Translations under genes and position numbers: made by a program
Assembly: GCA_964605095.1 (NCBI GenBank)
Contig: CAZSBS010000205.1
Coordinates: 1 to 8,911, forward strand
Length of the DNA stretch: 8,911 nucleotides
Reading direction: 5' to 3'
Source: JAUWQU01 sp964605095
Lineage (GTDB): Bacteria > Planctomycetota > Phycisphaerae > SM23-33
Part shown: positions 1 through 6,211 of the stretch, piece after piece
How positions within the stretch are numbered: the first letter of the stretch is position 1
Layout: each line of letters begins with the position of its first letter
Notes under the pieces: model-generated
Database searches by the model: none
The model's input: the letters and a program-made list of their open reading frames with translations, nothing else
Told to the model about the DNA's origin: nothing

Positions 1-1060
1 CGGCCGAAGCAGAAACGACCAGGTCGCCCTCGACCTGCGCCTCTGGGCTCGCGACCAGGTGGACCTTCTTACGGGCCTGATCGCCGCTCTTCAGCAGGCC
101 TTCGTGGGCCTGGCCGAGCGTCAGGGCCAGGTCGTTATGCCCGCCTACACGCACCTTCAGCGGGCCCAGCCGATCCTCGCCGGCCACGCGATGCTGGCAT
201 ACGTGGAGATGCTCCAGCGCGACGCAGATCGGCTCGCCGACGCCCGCCGGCGAATAAACGTCTGCCCGCTCGGCAGCGGAGCCGTCGCCGGAACATCCCT
301 GCCGCTGGACCGCGCCCGCACGGCCGAACTGCTCGGCTTCGACGAAGTCGCGCGAAACAGCATCGACGCCACCAGCGACCGCGACTTCCTGGCCGAGTTG
401 TGCTTCGCCTGCGCCCTGCTGGCTGTACACCTGTCAAGATGGGCCGAGGACTGGATTATCTACTCATCCACCGAGTTCGGCTTCATCGAACTCAATGACG
501 CCTACTGCACCTCCAGCTCGATGATGCCGCAGAAGAAGAACCCCGACACGCTGGAGCTCATCCGCGGCAAGAGCGCCAACGCGATCGCCCAACTCGTGGG
601 CATTCTCACGCTGCTCAAGGGCCTGCCGCTGGCTTACAACCGTGACCTACAGGACGACAAGCGGTTCACGTTGAATGCCATCTCGCCGATGATGCAGGCC
701 CTGGCTGTCGCCAGGGGCATCGCCTCGACTGCCCGCCTGAACGAGGACCGGATCGCCGAAACCCTCGACGCCGGCTATCTCGACGCCACGGCCCTGGCCG
801 AGTACCTCGTCGGCCGGAGCGTGCCGTTCCGGCAGGCCCATCACATTGTCGGCTCGCTGGTCGCCCGCGCCGCGGCGGCAGGCAAGCCGCTGGCCAAGCT
901 GCCGCTGGATGAGCTCCGCGCCGCCAGCGACCGCATCGGTGCGGACGTCTACAAGCACCTCGGCGCTGCCAACGTCGTGAGACGCTACGCGCCCGAAGGC
1001 GCCGCCGGGCCAAAACAACTCCGCAAACAACTGGCGTTCTGGAAGAAGATGCTGGCGTGA
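1..1060 (+). CDS. argH: Argininosuccinate lyase, 5'-truncated by window edge
   Basis: It catalyses the last step of arginine synthesis in the cytoplasm, splitting argininosuccinate into arginine and fumarate. The reading frame is open from base 2 and already contains the GRSRNDQVALDLRLW block, so the start lies upstream; the GTG at 59 is an internal valine. About 352 residues are visible against roughly 460 in the usual family member, so about 100 N-terminal residues are missing. The visible family blocks are MPAYTHLQRAQP (with the conserved His), the superfamily signature SSSMMPQKKNPD (with the catalytic serine loop) and NRDLQDDKR. The stop TGA at 1058-1060 overlaps the thiL GTG start, which implies translational coupling. 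This is a fumarase/aspartase-superfamily protein, and the GRSRNDQ block makes argininosuccinate lyase secure over fumarase or adenylosuccinate lyase. Confidence 0.97.
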   Translation, partial: GRSRNDQVALDLRLWARDQVDLLTGLIAALQQAFVGLAERQGQVVMPAYTHLQRAQPILAGHAMLAYVEMLQRDADRLADARRRINVCPLGSGAVAGTSLPLDRARTAELLGFDEVARNSIDATSDRDFLAELCFACALLAVHLSRWAEDWIIYSSTEFGFIELNDAYCTSSSMMPQKKNPDTLELIRGKSANAIAQLVGILTLLKGLPLAYNRDLQDDKRFTLNAISPMMQALAVARGIASTARLNEDRIAETLDAGYLDATALAEYLVGRSVPFRQAHHIVGSLVARAAAAGKPLAKLPLDELRAASDRIGADVYKHLGAANVVRRYAPEGAAGPKQLRKQLAFWKKMLA

Positions 1061-1965
1061 AAGAAGCCTCATTCATCGAGTACATCCGCTCGCGGAGCGT
1101 GTTTGACCCTGGCGTCGTGCCCGTCGGGCCTGGCGACGACATGGCCGTGGTCCGCTGGGGCGGGCAGGACCTTCTCGTCGCGGCCGACCAGGTGCTCGAC
1201 GGCGTACATTTTCGCCTGGCCGAGCACGGGGCCAAGGCGGCCGGGAGAAAGGCGATGGCGCGAAACCTCTCGGATGTGGCGGCGATGGCGTGCAGGCCGC
1301 TTGCGGCGGTTGCGACGGTGGCGTTGCCGCACGGCTTTGCCGAGGCCGACGCCAGGGAAATGTACGCCGGCCTGCGCGAGCTTGGCGACCAGTTCTCCTG
1401 CCCGCTGGTTGGCGGCGACGTCGGAACCTGGGACGGCTCGCTGGCGATCTCGCTGAGCATCCTGGCCACGCCGGGGCCTGGCGGCGTCGTGCTGCGAAGG
1501 GGCGCACGCGTCGGCGACGCGATCTGCGTTACCGGAAGCTTCGGCGCAGCATGGCAAACCAGCAGGCACCTTACGTTCACGCCCCGCGTGGCCGAGGGGC
1601 TCGTCCTGGCGCAATACGGCCTGCATTCGATGATCGACGTGTCCGACGGGCTGTCGATAGACCTGGGCCATGTGTGCGAGGCATCCGGCGTAGGCGCGGA
1701 TATCCAGGCCGCGTCCGTGCCGATCCACCCCGGTGCCCTGGATCGCCCAGACACCCTCGGCGCGGCCCTGGGCGACGGCGAGGACTACGAACTGCTGTTC
1801 ACCCTGCCGCCAGCCCAAGCCGAGCGGCTGCTTGCCGATAAGCCGCTGGGCAGCGTAAGCGTGACGCGGATCGGCACTATTGTCACCGGCGCCGCACGCA
1901 CGCTCGTCCTGGCCGACGGGCGGCGGCAAGAGCTTCCGGCCAGGGGCTGGCAGCACGACACGTAA
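1057..1965 (+). CDS. thiL: Thiamine-monophosphate kinase
   Basis: It phosphorylates thiamine monophosphate to thiamine diphosphate with ATP in the cytoplasm. The 302-residue product belongs to the PurM/SelD-like kinase fold. Seen in order: GPGDDMAVV (24-32, Mg/ATP-binding acidic pair D27-D28), ADQVLDGVHF (43-52), ARNLSDVAAM (68-77), VGGDVG (118-123), CVTGSFG, MIDVSDGLSIDLGH and GDGEDYELLF near the C-terminus. The segment between the GSFG turn and MIDVSDGL is short and reads HLTFTPRV, whereas enteric ThiL is about 20 residues longer there; I associate this short form with planctomycetes. The start is GTG at 1057, overlapping argH by 4 bases, with a purine-rich GGAAGAAG at 1041-1048 as a likely ribosome site. 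It is in one operon with argH and tsaE. Confidence 0.94.
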   Translation: MKEASFIEYIRSRSVFDPGVVPVGPGDDMAVVRWGGQDLLVAADQVLDGVHFRLAEHGAKAAGRKAMARNLSDVAAMACRPLAAVATVALPHGFAEADAREMYAGLRELGDQFSCPLVGGDVGTWDGSLAISLSILATPGPGGVVLRRGARVGDAICVTGSFGAAWQTSRHLTFTPRVAEGLVLAQYGLHSMIDVSDGLSIDLGHVCEASGVGADIQAASVPIHPGALDRPDTLGAALGDGEDYELLFTLPPAQAERLLADKPLGSVSVTRIGTIVTGAARTLVLADGRRQELPARGWQHDT

Positions 1966-1972
1966 CCAGCCA

Positions 1973-2404
1973 ATGAAGGAAGAGGTCTTCACAACCAGCA
2001 GCCCGGCCGGAACGGCTGAGCTTGGCCGAACTCTCGCCGGGCGGCTGCGCGCTGGCGACTGCGTGGCGCTCGTGGGCAACCTTGGGGCCGGCAAGACGGC
2101 CCTGGTCCGCGGGATCGCCCGCGGCCTGGGTCTGGCCGATGACCGAATGGTCTCCAGCCCCACCTACGTGCTTGTGCAGGAGTATCCCGCCGCCGTGCCG
2201 GTATACCACCTGGACCTCTACCGCATGGGCTCGCCCGAGGCCGAGATCGGCGAGCTGGGCCTGGAGGAAATGCTTGCCGATGGCGTGGTTCTTATCGAAT
2301 GGGCCGAGCGGGCCGAGGCCGTCCTTCCCCGCCCGCGCTGGCGGATTAGCATCGACATAACGTCCCAGCGCACCCGGCGGTTCACGCTGAGCCGCGTGAA
2401 GTGA
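1973..2404 (+). CDS. tsaE: tRNA threonylcarbamoyladenosine (t6A) synthesis ATPase TsaE
   Basis: This is the P-loop ATPase partner of the TsaB-TsaD complex that places threonylcarbamoyl on A37 of ANN-decoding tRNAs. The 143-residue length is normal for the family. Seen: Walker A GNLGAGKT (35-42), the SSPTYVLVQEY switch (61-71), the HLDLYR strand (79-84) and LIEWAER (about 107-113), all typical of the YjeE/TsaE family. The start is ATG 1973, 7 bases after the thiL stop. The frame is open further upstream to 1880, but that stretch lies inside thiL and adds nothing family-like. No clear Shine-Dalgarno precedes it, so translation is probably coupled to thiL. Its partners tsaB and tsaD are not in this window. 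Confidence 0.93.
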   Translation: MKEEVFTTSSPAGTAELGRTLAGRLRAGDCVALVGNLGAGKTALVRGIARGLGLADDRMVSSPTYVLVQEYPAAVPVYHLDLYRMGSPEAEIGELGLEEMLADGVVLIEWAERAEAVLPRPRWRISIDITSQRTRRFTLSRVK

Positions 2405-2407
2405 TCG

Positions 2408-2427
2408 CAAGGCCCACAAGGCCCTTG
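2408..2427 (+). terminator. Weak hairpin after tsaE
   Basis: CAAGGCC (2408-2414) can pair with GGCC-C-TTG (2420-2427, one bulged C) around a 5-base loop, four bases after the tsaE stop. No U-tract follows, so it is a poor intrinsic terminator. It also overlaps the candidate -35 box at 2425-2430. It may only slow polymerase or be chance. Confidence 0.22.
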
Positions 2428-2453
2428 ACCTGTGGCGGGCGGTGCGGTATTGA
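2425..2453 (+). promoter_or_regulatory. Candidate sigma70 promoter for argB-argF
   Basis: TTGACC (2425-2430, five of six matches to the -35 consensus) is separated by exactly 17 bases from TATTGA (2448-2453, TAT matching the first half of the -10 box). The predicted start is near 2460, leaving a leader of about 25 bases before the argB ATG at 2485, with AAGAGA (2473-2478) as a modest ribosome site. The 80-base gap between tsaE and argB is long for this tightly packed window, which favours a separate transcription start. I see no clear ArgR-type operator. Confidence 0.45.
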
Positions 2454-2484
2454 TAACGGTTTCCCGAAACTCAAGAGAAATGCC

Positions 2485-3360
2485 ATGCAGGAAGCCATTG
2501 CCAAGGCGCAGACGCTGATCGAGGCTCTGGGCTACATTCAGCGTTTTGTCGACAAGATCGTCGTCGTCAAGATGGGCGGTTCGATCATGGACGACGAGCA
2601 GGCCCTTACGGACATACTGACCGACGTTGTGTTCATGAACACGGTCGGCATGCGTCCGGTGATCGTTCACGGTGGCGGCAAGGCCATCAACAACGCCATG
2701 GAGCGGCGCGGGCTGGAGGTCCAGTTCGTTCAGGGCCGGCGGTACACCGACCAGCGGACGCTGACGGTCGTCGAGCACGTGCTGTGCAACGAGATCAACC
2801 GCCACCTCGTCCAGACGATCGAGGCGCTCGGCTCCGCGGCCATGGGCCTGCACACGCTCAGCAGCGGCGTGCTGTTCGGCGAGAAGCTTTTCCTGGAGGA
2901 GTCCGACGGCCGGAAGATCGACCTGGGCTTCGTTGGGCGCGTCACGCAGGTAAACGCCAAGCTCCTGTGGCTTCTGTGCGCGGCGGACACCATACCGGTG
3001 ATAGCCCCGCTGGCTCGCGACAAGACGGGCGCGCGGCTGAACTGCAACGCTGACACTGCCGCGGGCGAGGTGGCGGCGGCATTGAAGGCTGAGAAGCTCG
3101 TCGTGGTCTCCGACACGCACGGCATCCGTCGCGACCCGAAGGATCCCGAGAGCCTTGCCGGGCAACTCAACCCGTCGGAGATCAATGAGATGATCGCGTC
3201 GGGCGCGATCTCGTCGGGCATGCTGCCGAAGGTGGAGGCGTGCCTGCGTGCCCTGGACGCCGGCGTCAACCGCACGCACATAATCGACGGCCGTTTCGGG
3301 CATTCGCTGCTGCTGGAGATATTCTCCGACCGCGGCGTGGGCACCCTGATCCAGAAATAG
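2485..3360 (+). CDS. argB: Acetylglutamate kinase
   Basis: It phosphorylates N-acetyl-L-glutamate with ATP, the second step of arginine synthesis, in the cytoplasm. The 291-residue product is an amino-acid-kinase-family protein. Seen: VVVKMGGS (26-33, with phosphate-binding K29), IVHGGGK (60-66), NCNADTAAGEVAAAL in the substrate/nucleotide region, GMLPKVEACLRAL, and the C-terminal DGRFGHSLLLEIF...GVGT block. Residues 1-25 form an extra N-terminal helix with YIQRF before the first strand; E. coli ArgB lacks it, and in the family it marks hexameric enzymes inhibited by arginine. I chose ATG 2485 because it has AAGAGA six bases upstream and gives the normal family length. A GTG at 2401 overlapping the tsaE stop would add 28 residues with no family resemblance. 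It is followed by argF after 5 bases. Confidence 0.96.
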   Translation: MQEAIAKAQTLIEALGYIQRFVDKIVVVKMGGSIMDDEQALTDILTDVVFMNTVGMRPVIVHGGGKAINNAMERRGLEVQFVQGRRYTDQRTLTVVEHVLCNEINRHLVQTIEALGSAAMGLHTLSSGVLFGEKLFLEESDGRKIDLGFVGRVTQVNAKLLWLLCAADTIPVIAPLARDKTGARLNCNADTAAGEVAAALKAEKLVVVSDTHGIRRDPKDPESLAGQLNPSEINEMIASGAISSGMLPKVEACLRALDAGVNRTHIIDGRFGHSLLLEIFSDRGVGTLIQK

Positions 3361-3365
3361 GAACC

Positions 3366-4280
3366 ATGAAAGACTTCATTGAACTTTCGGACTTCACGGG
3401 CGACCAGCTCGCGGGCTTGATGCAGCGTGCCATTGCCGAGAAGCAGCTCTACCGCCGGGGCCGGCTCGTGCCGACACTTGCCCGCAAGTGCCTGGCGATG
3501 ATCTTCGAGAAGCCGAGCTTGAGGACGCGGGTGAGTTTCGAGTCGGCGATGGTTCACCTCGGCGGCCACGCGCTGTACCTGACTCAGGCGGACATCGGCC
3601 TGGGCAAGCGCGAGGCCGTGCAGGATGTTGCCCGCGTGCTGGGGCGGATGTGCGACGGGATCATGGCGCGGACGTTCAGCCACGACATGGTCCGCCAGCT
3701 CGGCCTCTGCGCCCCGGTGCCGGTGATAAACGCCCTGACGGACTACTCGCACCCCTGCCAGGCAATGGCGGACCTGATGACCGCCCAGGAGCACTTTGGC
3801 AACCTCGAAGGCCGGACGCTGGCGTTCATCGGCGACGGCAACAACGTCGCCCGCTCGCTGGCGGTGGCGTGCGGCAAGTTCAACATGGCGTTCGTGCTGG
3901 CAAGCCCCCAAGAGTTCAAGCTGGAGCAGCCCTTCGTCGACAGCATGGGCTCCTACGCCTACCGCTGGACCGAAGACCCCGCCGACGCCGTTGCCGACGC
4001 CGACATCGTCTACACCGACACCTGGATCTCCATGGGCCAGGAGGAAGAGAAGGAGCGCCGCCTCAAGGTTTTCGCGGGCTTCCAGATCAACGCCGAACTT
4101 ATGTCGGCCGCTCCCAAGCACGCCGTTGTAATGCACTGCCTGCCGGCCTATCGGGGCTACGAGATTACCGACGACGTATTTGAGGCCCACGCCGAGGTCA
4201 TCATGGAAGAAGCCGAAAATCGCCTGCACTTCCAGCGCAGCCTGCTGAACGCGCTGATCGGCGAAGGCGGGATTGGCTGA
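3366..4280 (+). CDS. argF: Ornithine carbamoyltransferase
   Basis: It transfers the carbamoyl group from carbamoyl phosphate to ornithine, giving citrulline. The 304-residue length is normal for the family. Seen: FEKPSLRTRVSFE (47-59), whose S51-L52-R53-T54-R55 is the carbamoyl-phosphate loop with Leu in place of the usual Thr; HPCQ (129-132); GDGNNVARS (156-164); DTWISMGQEEEK (218-229), the ornithine-binding SMG loop, matching vertebrate OTC in my memory; HCLPAYRG (257-264); and EAENRLH near the end. The intact SMG loop argues for ornithine rather than acetyl- or succinyl-ornithine. The start ATG 3366 has AGGA at 3359-3362, which overlaps the argB stop, so the pair is probably co-translated. 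Confidence 0.96.
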   Translation: MKDFIELSDFTGDQLAGLMQRAIAEKQLYRRGRLVPTLARKCLAMIFEKPSLRTRVSFESAMVHLGGHALYLTQADIGLGKREAVQDVARVLGRMCDGIMARTFSHDMVRQLGLCAPVPVINALTDYSHPCQAMADLMTAQEHFGNLEGRTLAFIGDGNNVARSLAVACGKFNMAFVLASPQEFKLEQPFVDSMGSYAYRWTEDPADAVADADIVYTDTWISMGQEEEKERRLKVFAGFQINAELMSAAPKHAVVMHCLPAYRGYEITDDVFEAHAEVIMEEAENRLHFQRSLLNALIGEGGIG

Positions 4281-4296
4281 CCCGCCGAAGGCGGGG
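4262..4296 (+). terminator. Two mutually exclusive hairpins at the argF 3' end
   Basis: The 10-base word CGAAGGCGGG occurs at 4262-4271 and again at 4286-4295, with CCCGCC (4281-4286) between them. CCCGCC can pair with the upstream GGCGGG (4266-4271, 9-base loop containing the argF stop) or with the downstream GGCGGG (4290-4295, GAA loop), but not both. The downstream stem could end the argB-argF transcript, but no U-tract follows. A translating ribosome reaching the argF stop would cover the upstream arm and so favour the downstream stem. Function is inferred only. Confidence 0.35.
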
Positions 4297-4299
4297 CAG

Positions 4300-4493
4300 A
4301 ATGCTAAATGCCAAATGACAAATGCCAAGAATGATGAATGCCATATGGCGGAGTGGTGAATCCTCACTGTTCAACTGACATGTCGCTCTTATTGTGCCCG
4401 AGAACTCCCCAAACCATGGCAGCCTCTTTCATTGAACAGTTGGCATTGAGCATTCCTGGCATTCTTCATTCCTGGCATTTGGCATTTGGCTTT
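4300..4493. repeat. AATGCCA heptamer element with long inverted arms
   Basis: The left half carries heptamers AATGCTA, AATGCCA, AATGACA, AATGCCA, AATGATG and AATGCCA (4300-4343, two extra bases at 4328-4329). The right half carries the reverse complement, TGGCATT and variants (4441-4493). Bases 4313-4343 and 4457-4487 are inverted repeats matching at 28 of 31 positions. A second inner pair, ACTGTTCAA (4366-4374) and TTGAACAGT (4432-4440), flanks a 57-base centre. The palindrome GCCATATGGC lies at 4340-4349. The element is visibly richer in A and T than the coding sequence around it, has no gene, and fills almost the whole argF-rph gap. As RNA it would fold into one long hairpin. It resembles a dispersed palindromic repeat or small non-autonomous element, but no target duplication is evident. 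Confidence 0.82.
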
Positions 4494-4508
4494 TATCCTT
4501 GGTAAAAT
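4479..4508 (+). promoter_or_regulatory. Candidate sigma70 promoter for rph
   Basis: TTGGCA (4479-4484, five of six to the -35 consensus) lies 18 bases before TAAAAT (4503-4508, five of six to the -10 consensus). The -35 box is formed by the junction of two TGGCATT units of the repeat element. The -10 box ends six bases before the rph ATG at 4515, so the expected start point falls at or within a base or two of the initiation codon. Confidence 0.6.
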
Positions 4509-4514
4509 GCCCGG

Positions 4515-5252
4515 ATGGCATCGAAACGACGCAATGACGGGCGGCGCGATGGCGAGCTTAGGCCGGTGCGGATCACTGCCGGTTTCGTGGGCGCCGCCGA
4601 CGGGTCTTGCCTGATTGAGATCGGCGGCACGCGGGTTATCTGCACGGCGAGCATCTCCGAGGAGCTGCCGCGGTGGCGCATGGGCAAGCAGGCCGGGTGG
4701 TTGACGGCCGAGTACGGCATGCTGCCGGCCTCGACTCACGAGCGCAAGAGCCGCCCGACGATTAAGCCCGACGGGCGGTCCGTGGAGATCCAGCGCCTCA
4801 TCGGGCGGTCATTGCGGTCGGTAGTGAACTTCGAGCGGCTCGGGCCTCGCACGGTATACCTGGACTGCGACGTTCTCGAGGCCGATGGCGGCACGAGAAC
4901 GGCGTCGATAACGGGCGCGCAGGTGGCGTTGTCCATCGCGGCCGGGCGGGCCGAGCGGGACGGGCGGTTCCGGCGCGGCGCGGTTGCCGGGCTCGTTGCG
5001 GCGGTGTCCGTGGGTATGCATGACGGCCGGGCTGTGCTGGACCTGGACTACAGCGAGGACAGCCGGGCCGAGGTGGACATGAACATCGTGATGACAAACT
5101 CGGGCAAGTACGTGGAGGTCCAGGGCGCCAGCGAGGCCAGGCCATTCGGCGACGATGACCTCCAGGCCATGCTCAGGCTTGCCCGAAGCGGCATTAGAAA
5201 ACTTCTCACCCGGCAGCGCCGGGCCATTGCTGAGGGGTTGAAGAGAATATGA
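4515..5252 (+). CDS. rph: Ribonuclease PH
   Basis: This is a phosphorolytic 3'-5' exoribonuclease that trims tRNA precursors and releases nucleoside diphosphates; it normally acts as a ring-shaped hexamer. The 245 residues match the family length. Seen in order: DGRRDGELRPVRI (8-20), GSCLIEIGGTRVICTASI (30-47), GWLTAEYGMLP, EIQRLIGRSLRSVV, LDCDVLEADGGTRTASITGA and LDLDYSEDSRAEVDMNIVMT, which hold the phosphate-binding arginines and catalytic aspartates of the RNase PH fold. The first in-frame ATG is used. No Shine-Dalgarno is visible upstream, and the promoter reading suggests a leaderless or nearly leaderless mRNA. The stop overlaps the next gene by ATGA. In many bacteria rph and rdgB are neighbours, as they nearly are here. 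Confidence 0.96.
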   Translation: MASKRRNDGRRDGELRPVRITAGFVGAADGSCLIEIGGTRVICTASISEELPRWRMGKQAGWLTAEYGMLPASTHERKSRPTIKPDGRSVEIQRLIGRSLRSVVNFERLGPRTVYLDCDVLEADGGTRTASITGAQVALSIAAGRAERDGRFRRGAVAGLVAAVSVGMHDGRAVLDLDYSEDSRAEVDMNIVMTNSGKYVEVQGASEARPFGDDDLQAMLRLARSGIRKLLTRQRRAIAEGLKRI

Positions 5253-6211
5253 TGGCAAGAAAGACTGCGATAGCGGTGCTCCTGCTGGCCGGCATGGCCT
5301 GGGGGGCGGACTCCCCTGGTTTTCTTGAGAAGCTTTTCGGCCCGAAGCCCGACACGTCCGGCGGCGCGAAGGAAGGCAACTTCACGATCCTTCTGCATAT
5401 CTGCCGCGGGACGGGCATGTCGCACATCGAGGAAGCGAAGCTTTACAAGGCCAACACCGAGAAGTACGCCGGTTGGGACAACCTGTTCATCGTTCACAAG
5501 GAAGACCACAGCCTGCTGTTCTGGGGCAGGTACGCCCGTCTCGACGATGCCCAGCCGAACCTCAAGAAGGCCAAGGAGTACCTCACCCCGGCGAAGATCA
5601 AGGTTTACGCCAAGGCGATCGTCGTACCGCTGCCGGGCAAGGAGGAAGTGGGGCCGCCCGAGTGGAATCTGGACAACACCGACCCCAACTACGTTTACAC
5701 GGTCCTGGTGGCGGAGTTCCATGACGTGCTCGGGTATCGGGATTTCGCCTTCCAGTACTGCAAGTATCTTCGCGGCGAGGGCCGGCTCGCTTTCTACAGG
5801 CACACCGCCACGGGATCCGTAGTGACCATCGGTTTGTTCAAGAAGGCCGCGATCACGGACACATCCAAGGACGGCAAGACCACACGGACCATCAACGATC
5901 CCGCCATCACCGCGCTGTTCAGGCAGTTCCCAAAACTGGCCGTCAACGGGCGGGAGGATAAAGTCGCCGTGGTCGACCCGAAGACCAACCAGGTGGTCAT
6001 CGACCCAAAAACCAAGCTACCCCGCAAGATTGCCGCTCCCAGTTATCTGACGGTAATCCCTCGAGAGAAAGCCCCAAATGCAGCAGCGACAAAGCCGCGT
6101 GCGGCAGATAGTCTTGGCCACCCGCAACCCGGGAAAGCTTCGGGAGATGCGGCAGGTCCTGGCGGATCTGCCGGTGGATCTGCCGGGGCTGGAAGCTCTC
6201 GAAGGAATTGA
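5249..6211 (+). CDS. Exported protein with two SPOR-like repeats, function unknown
   Basis: I do not recognise a characterised family. Residues 1-20 form a Sec signal peptide (basic ARK, hydrophobic AIAVLLLAGMAW, likely cleavage after GA at 20). Two related segments follow. Repeat 1 (44-130) starts FTILLHICRGTG, and repeat 2 (about 147-202) starts YTVLVAEFHDVLG. Each reads strand, helix rich in A/K/Y, strand ending in H near 'FIVH' or 'FYRH', then a serine and a small-residue strand (SLLFWGRY, SVVTIGLF). This order recalls SPOR peptidoglycan-binding domains, but that is my inference. From residue 277 the tail becomes Gly/Ser/Ala/Pro-rich and is encoded inside rdgB. The start ATG 5249 overlaps the rph stop; ATG 5252 is equally possible and sits better behind GAAGAGA (5240-5246). 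Confidence 0.8.
   Translation: MMARKTAIAVLLLAGMAWGADSPGFLEKLFGPKPDTSGGAKEGNFTILLHICRGTGMSHIEEAKLYKANTEKYAGWDNLFIVHKEDHSLLFWGRYARLDDAQPNLKKAKEYLTPAKIKVYAKAIVVPLPGKEEVGPPEWNLDNTDPNYVYTVLVAEFHDVLGYRDFAFQYCKYLRGEGRLAFYRHTATGSVVTIGLFKKAAITDTSKDGKTTRTINDPAITALFRQFPKLAVNGREDKVAVVDPKTNQVVIDPKTKLPRKIAAPSYLTVIPREKAPNAAATKPRAADSLGHPQPGKASGDAAGPGGSAGGSAGAGSSRRN

Noticed and set aside
59..1060. GTG 59 as the true argH start
   Set aside because: The same frame upstream of 59 encodes the conserved GRSRNDQ block, so the gene is cut by the window edge rather than starting there.
666..2163. Several minus-strand open frames opposite argH, thiL and tsaE
   Set aside because: Arg/Pro/Ala-rich translations with no recognisable motif; they are shadows of the plus-strand genes.
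2401..2484. GTG 2401 as argB start, overlapping the tsaE stop by GTGA
   Set aside because: It mimics the coupling seen elsewhere in the window, but the added 28 residues do not resemble ArgB and would run through the candidate promoter. ATG 2485 gives normal length.
2730..4367. Long minus-strand open frame (545 codons) opposite argB and argF
   Set aside because: Its sequence is composition-driven, with no domain or ribosome site, and the plus strand carries two clear enzymes. Long antisense frames are expected in GC-rich coding DNA.
4300..4493. CRISPR array in the repetitive argF-rph gap
   Set aside because: The units are 7 bases, mostly contiguous, and inverted between halves. There are no spacers of uniform length and no cas genes.
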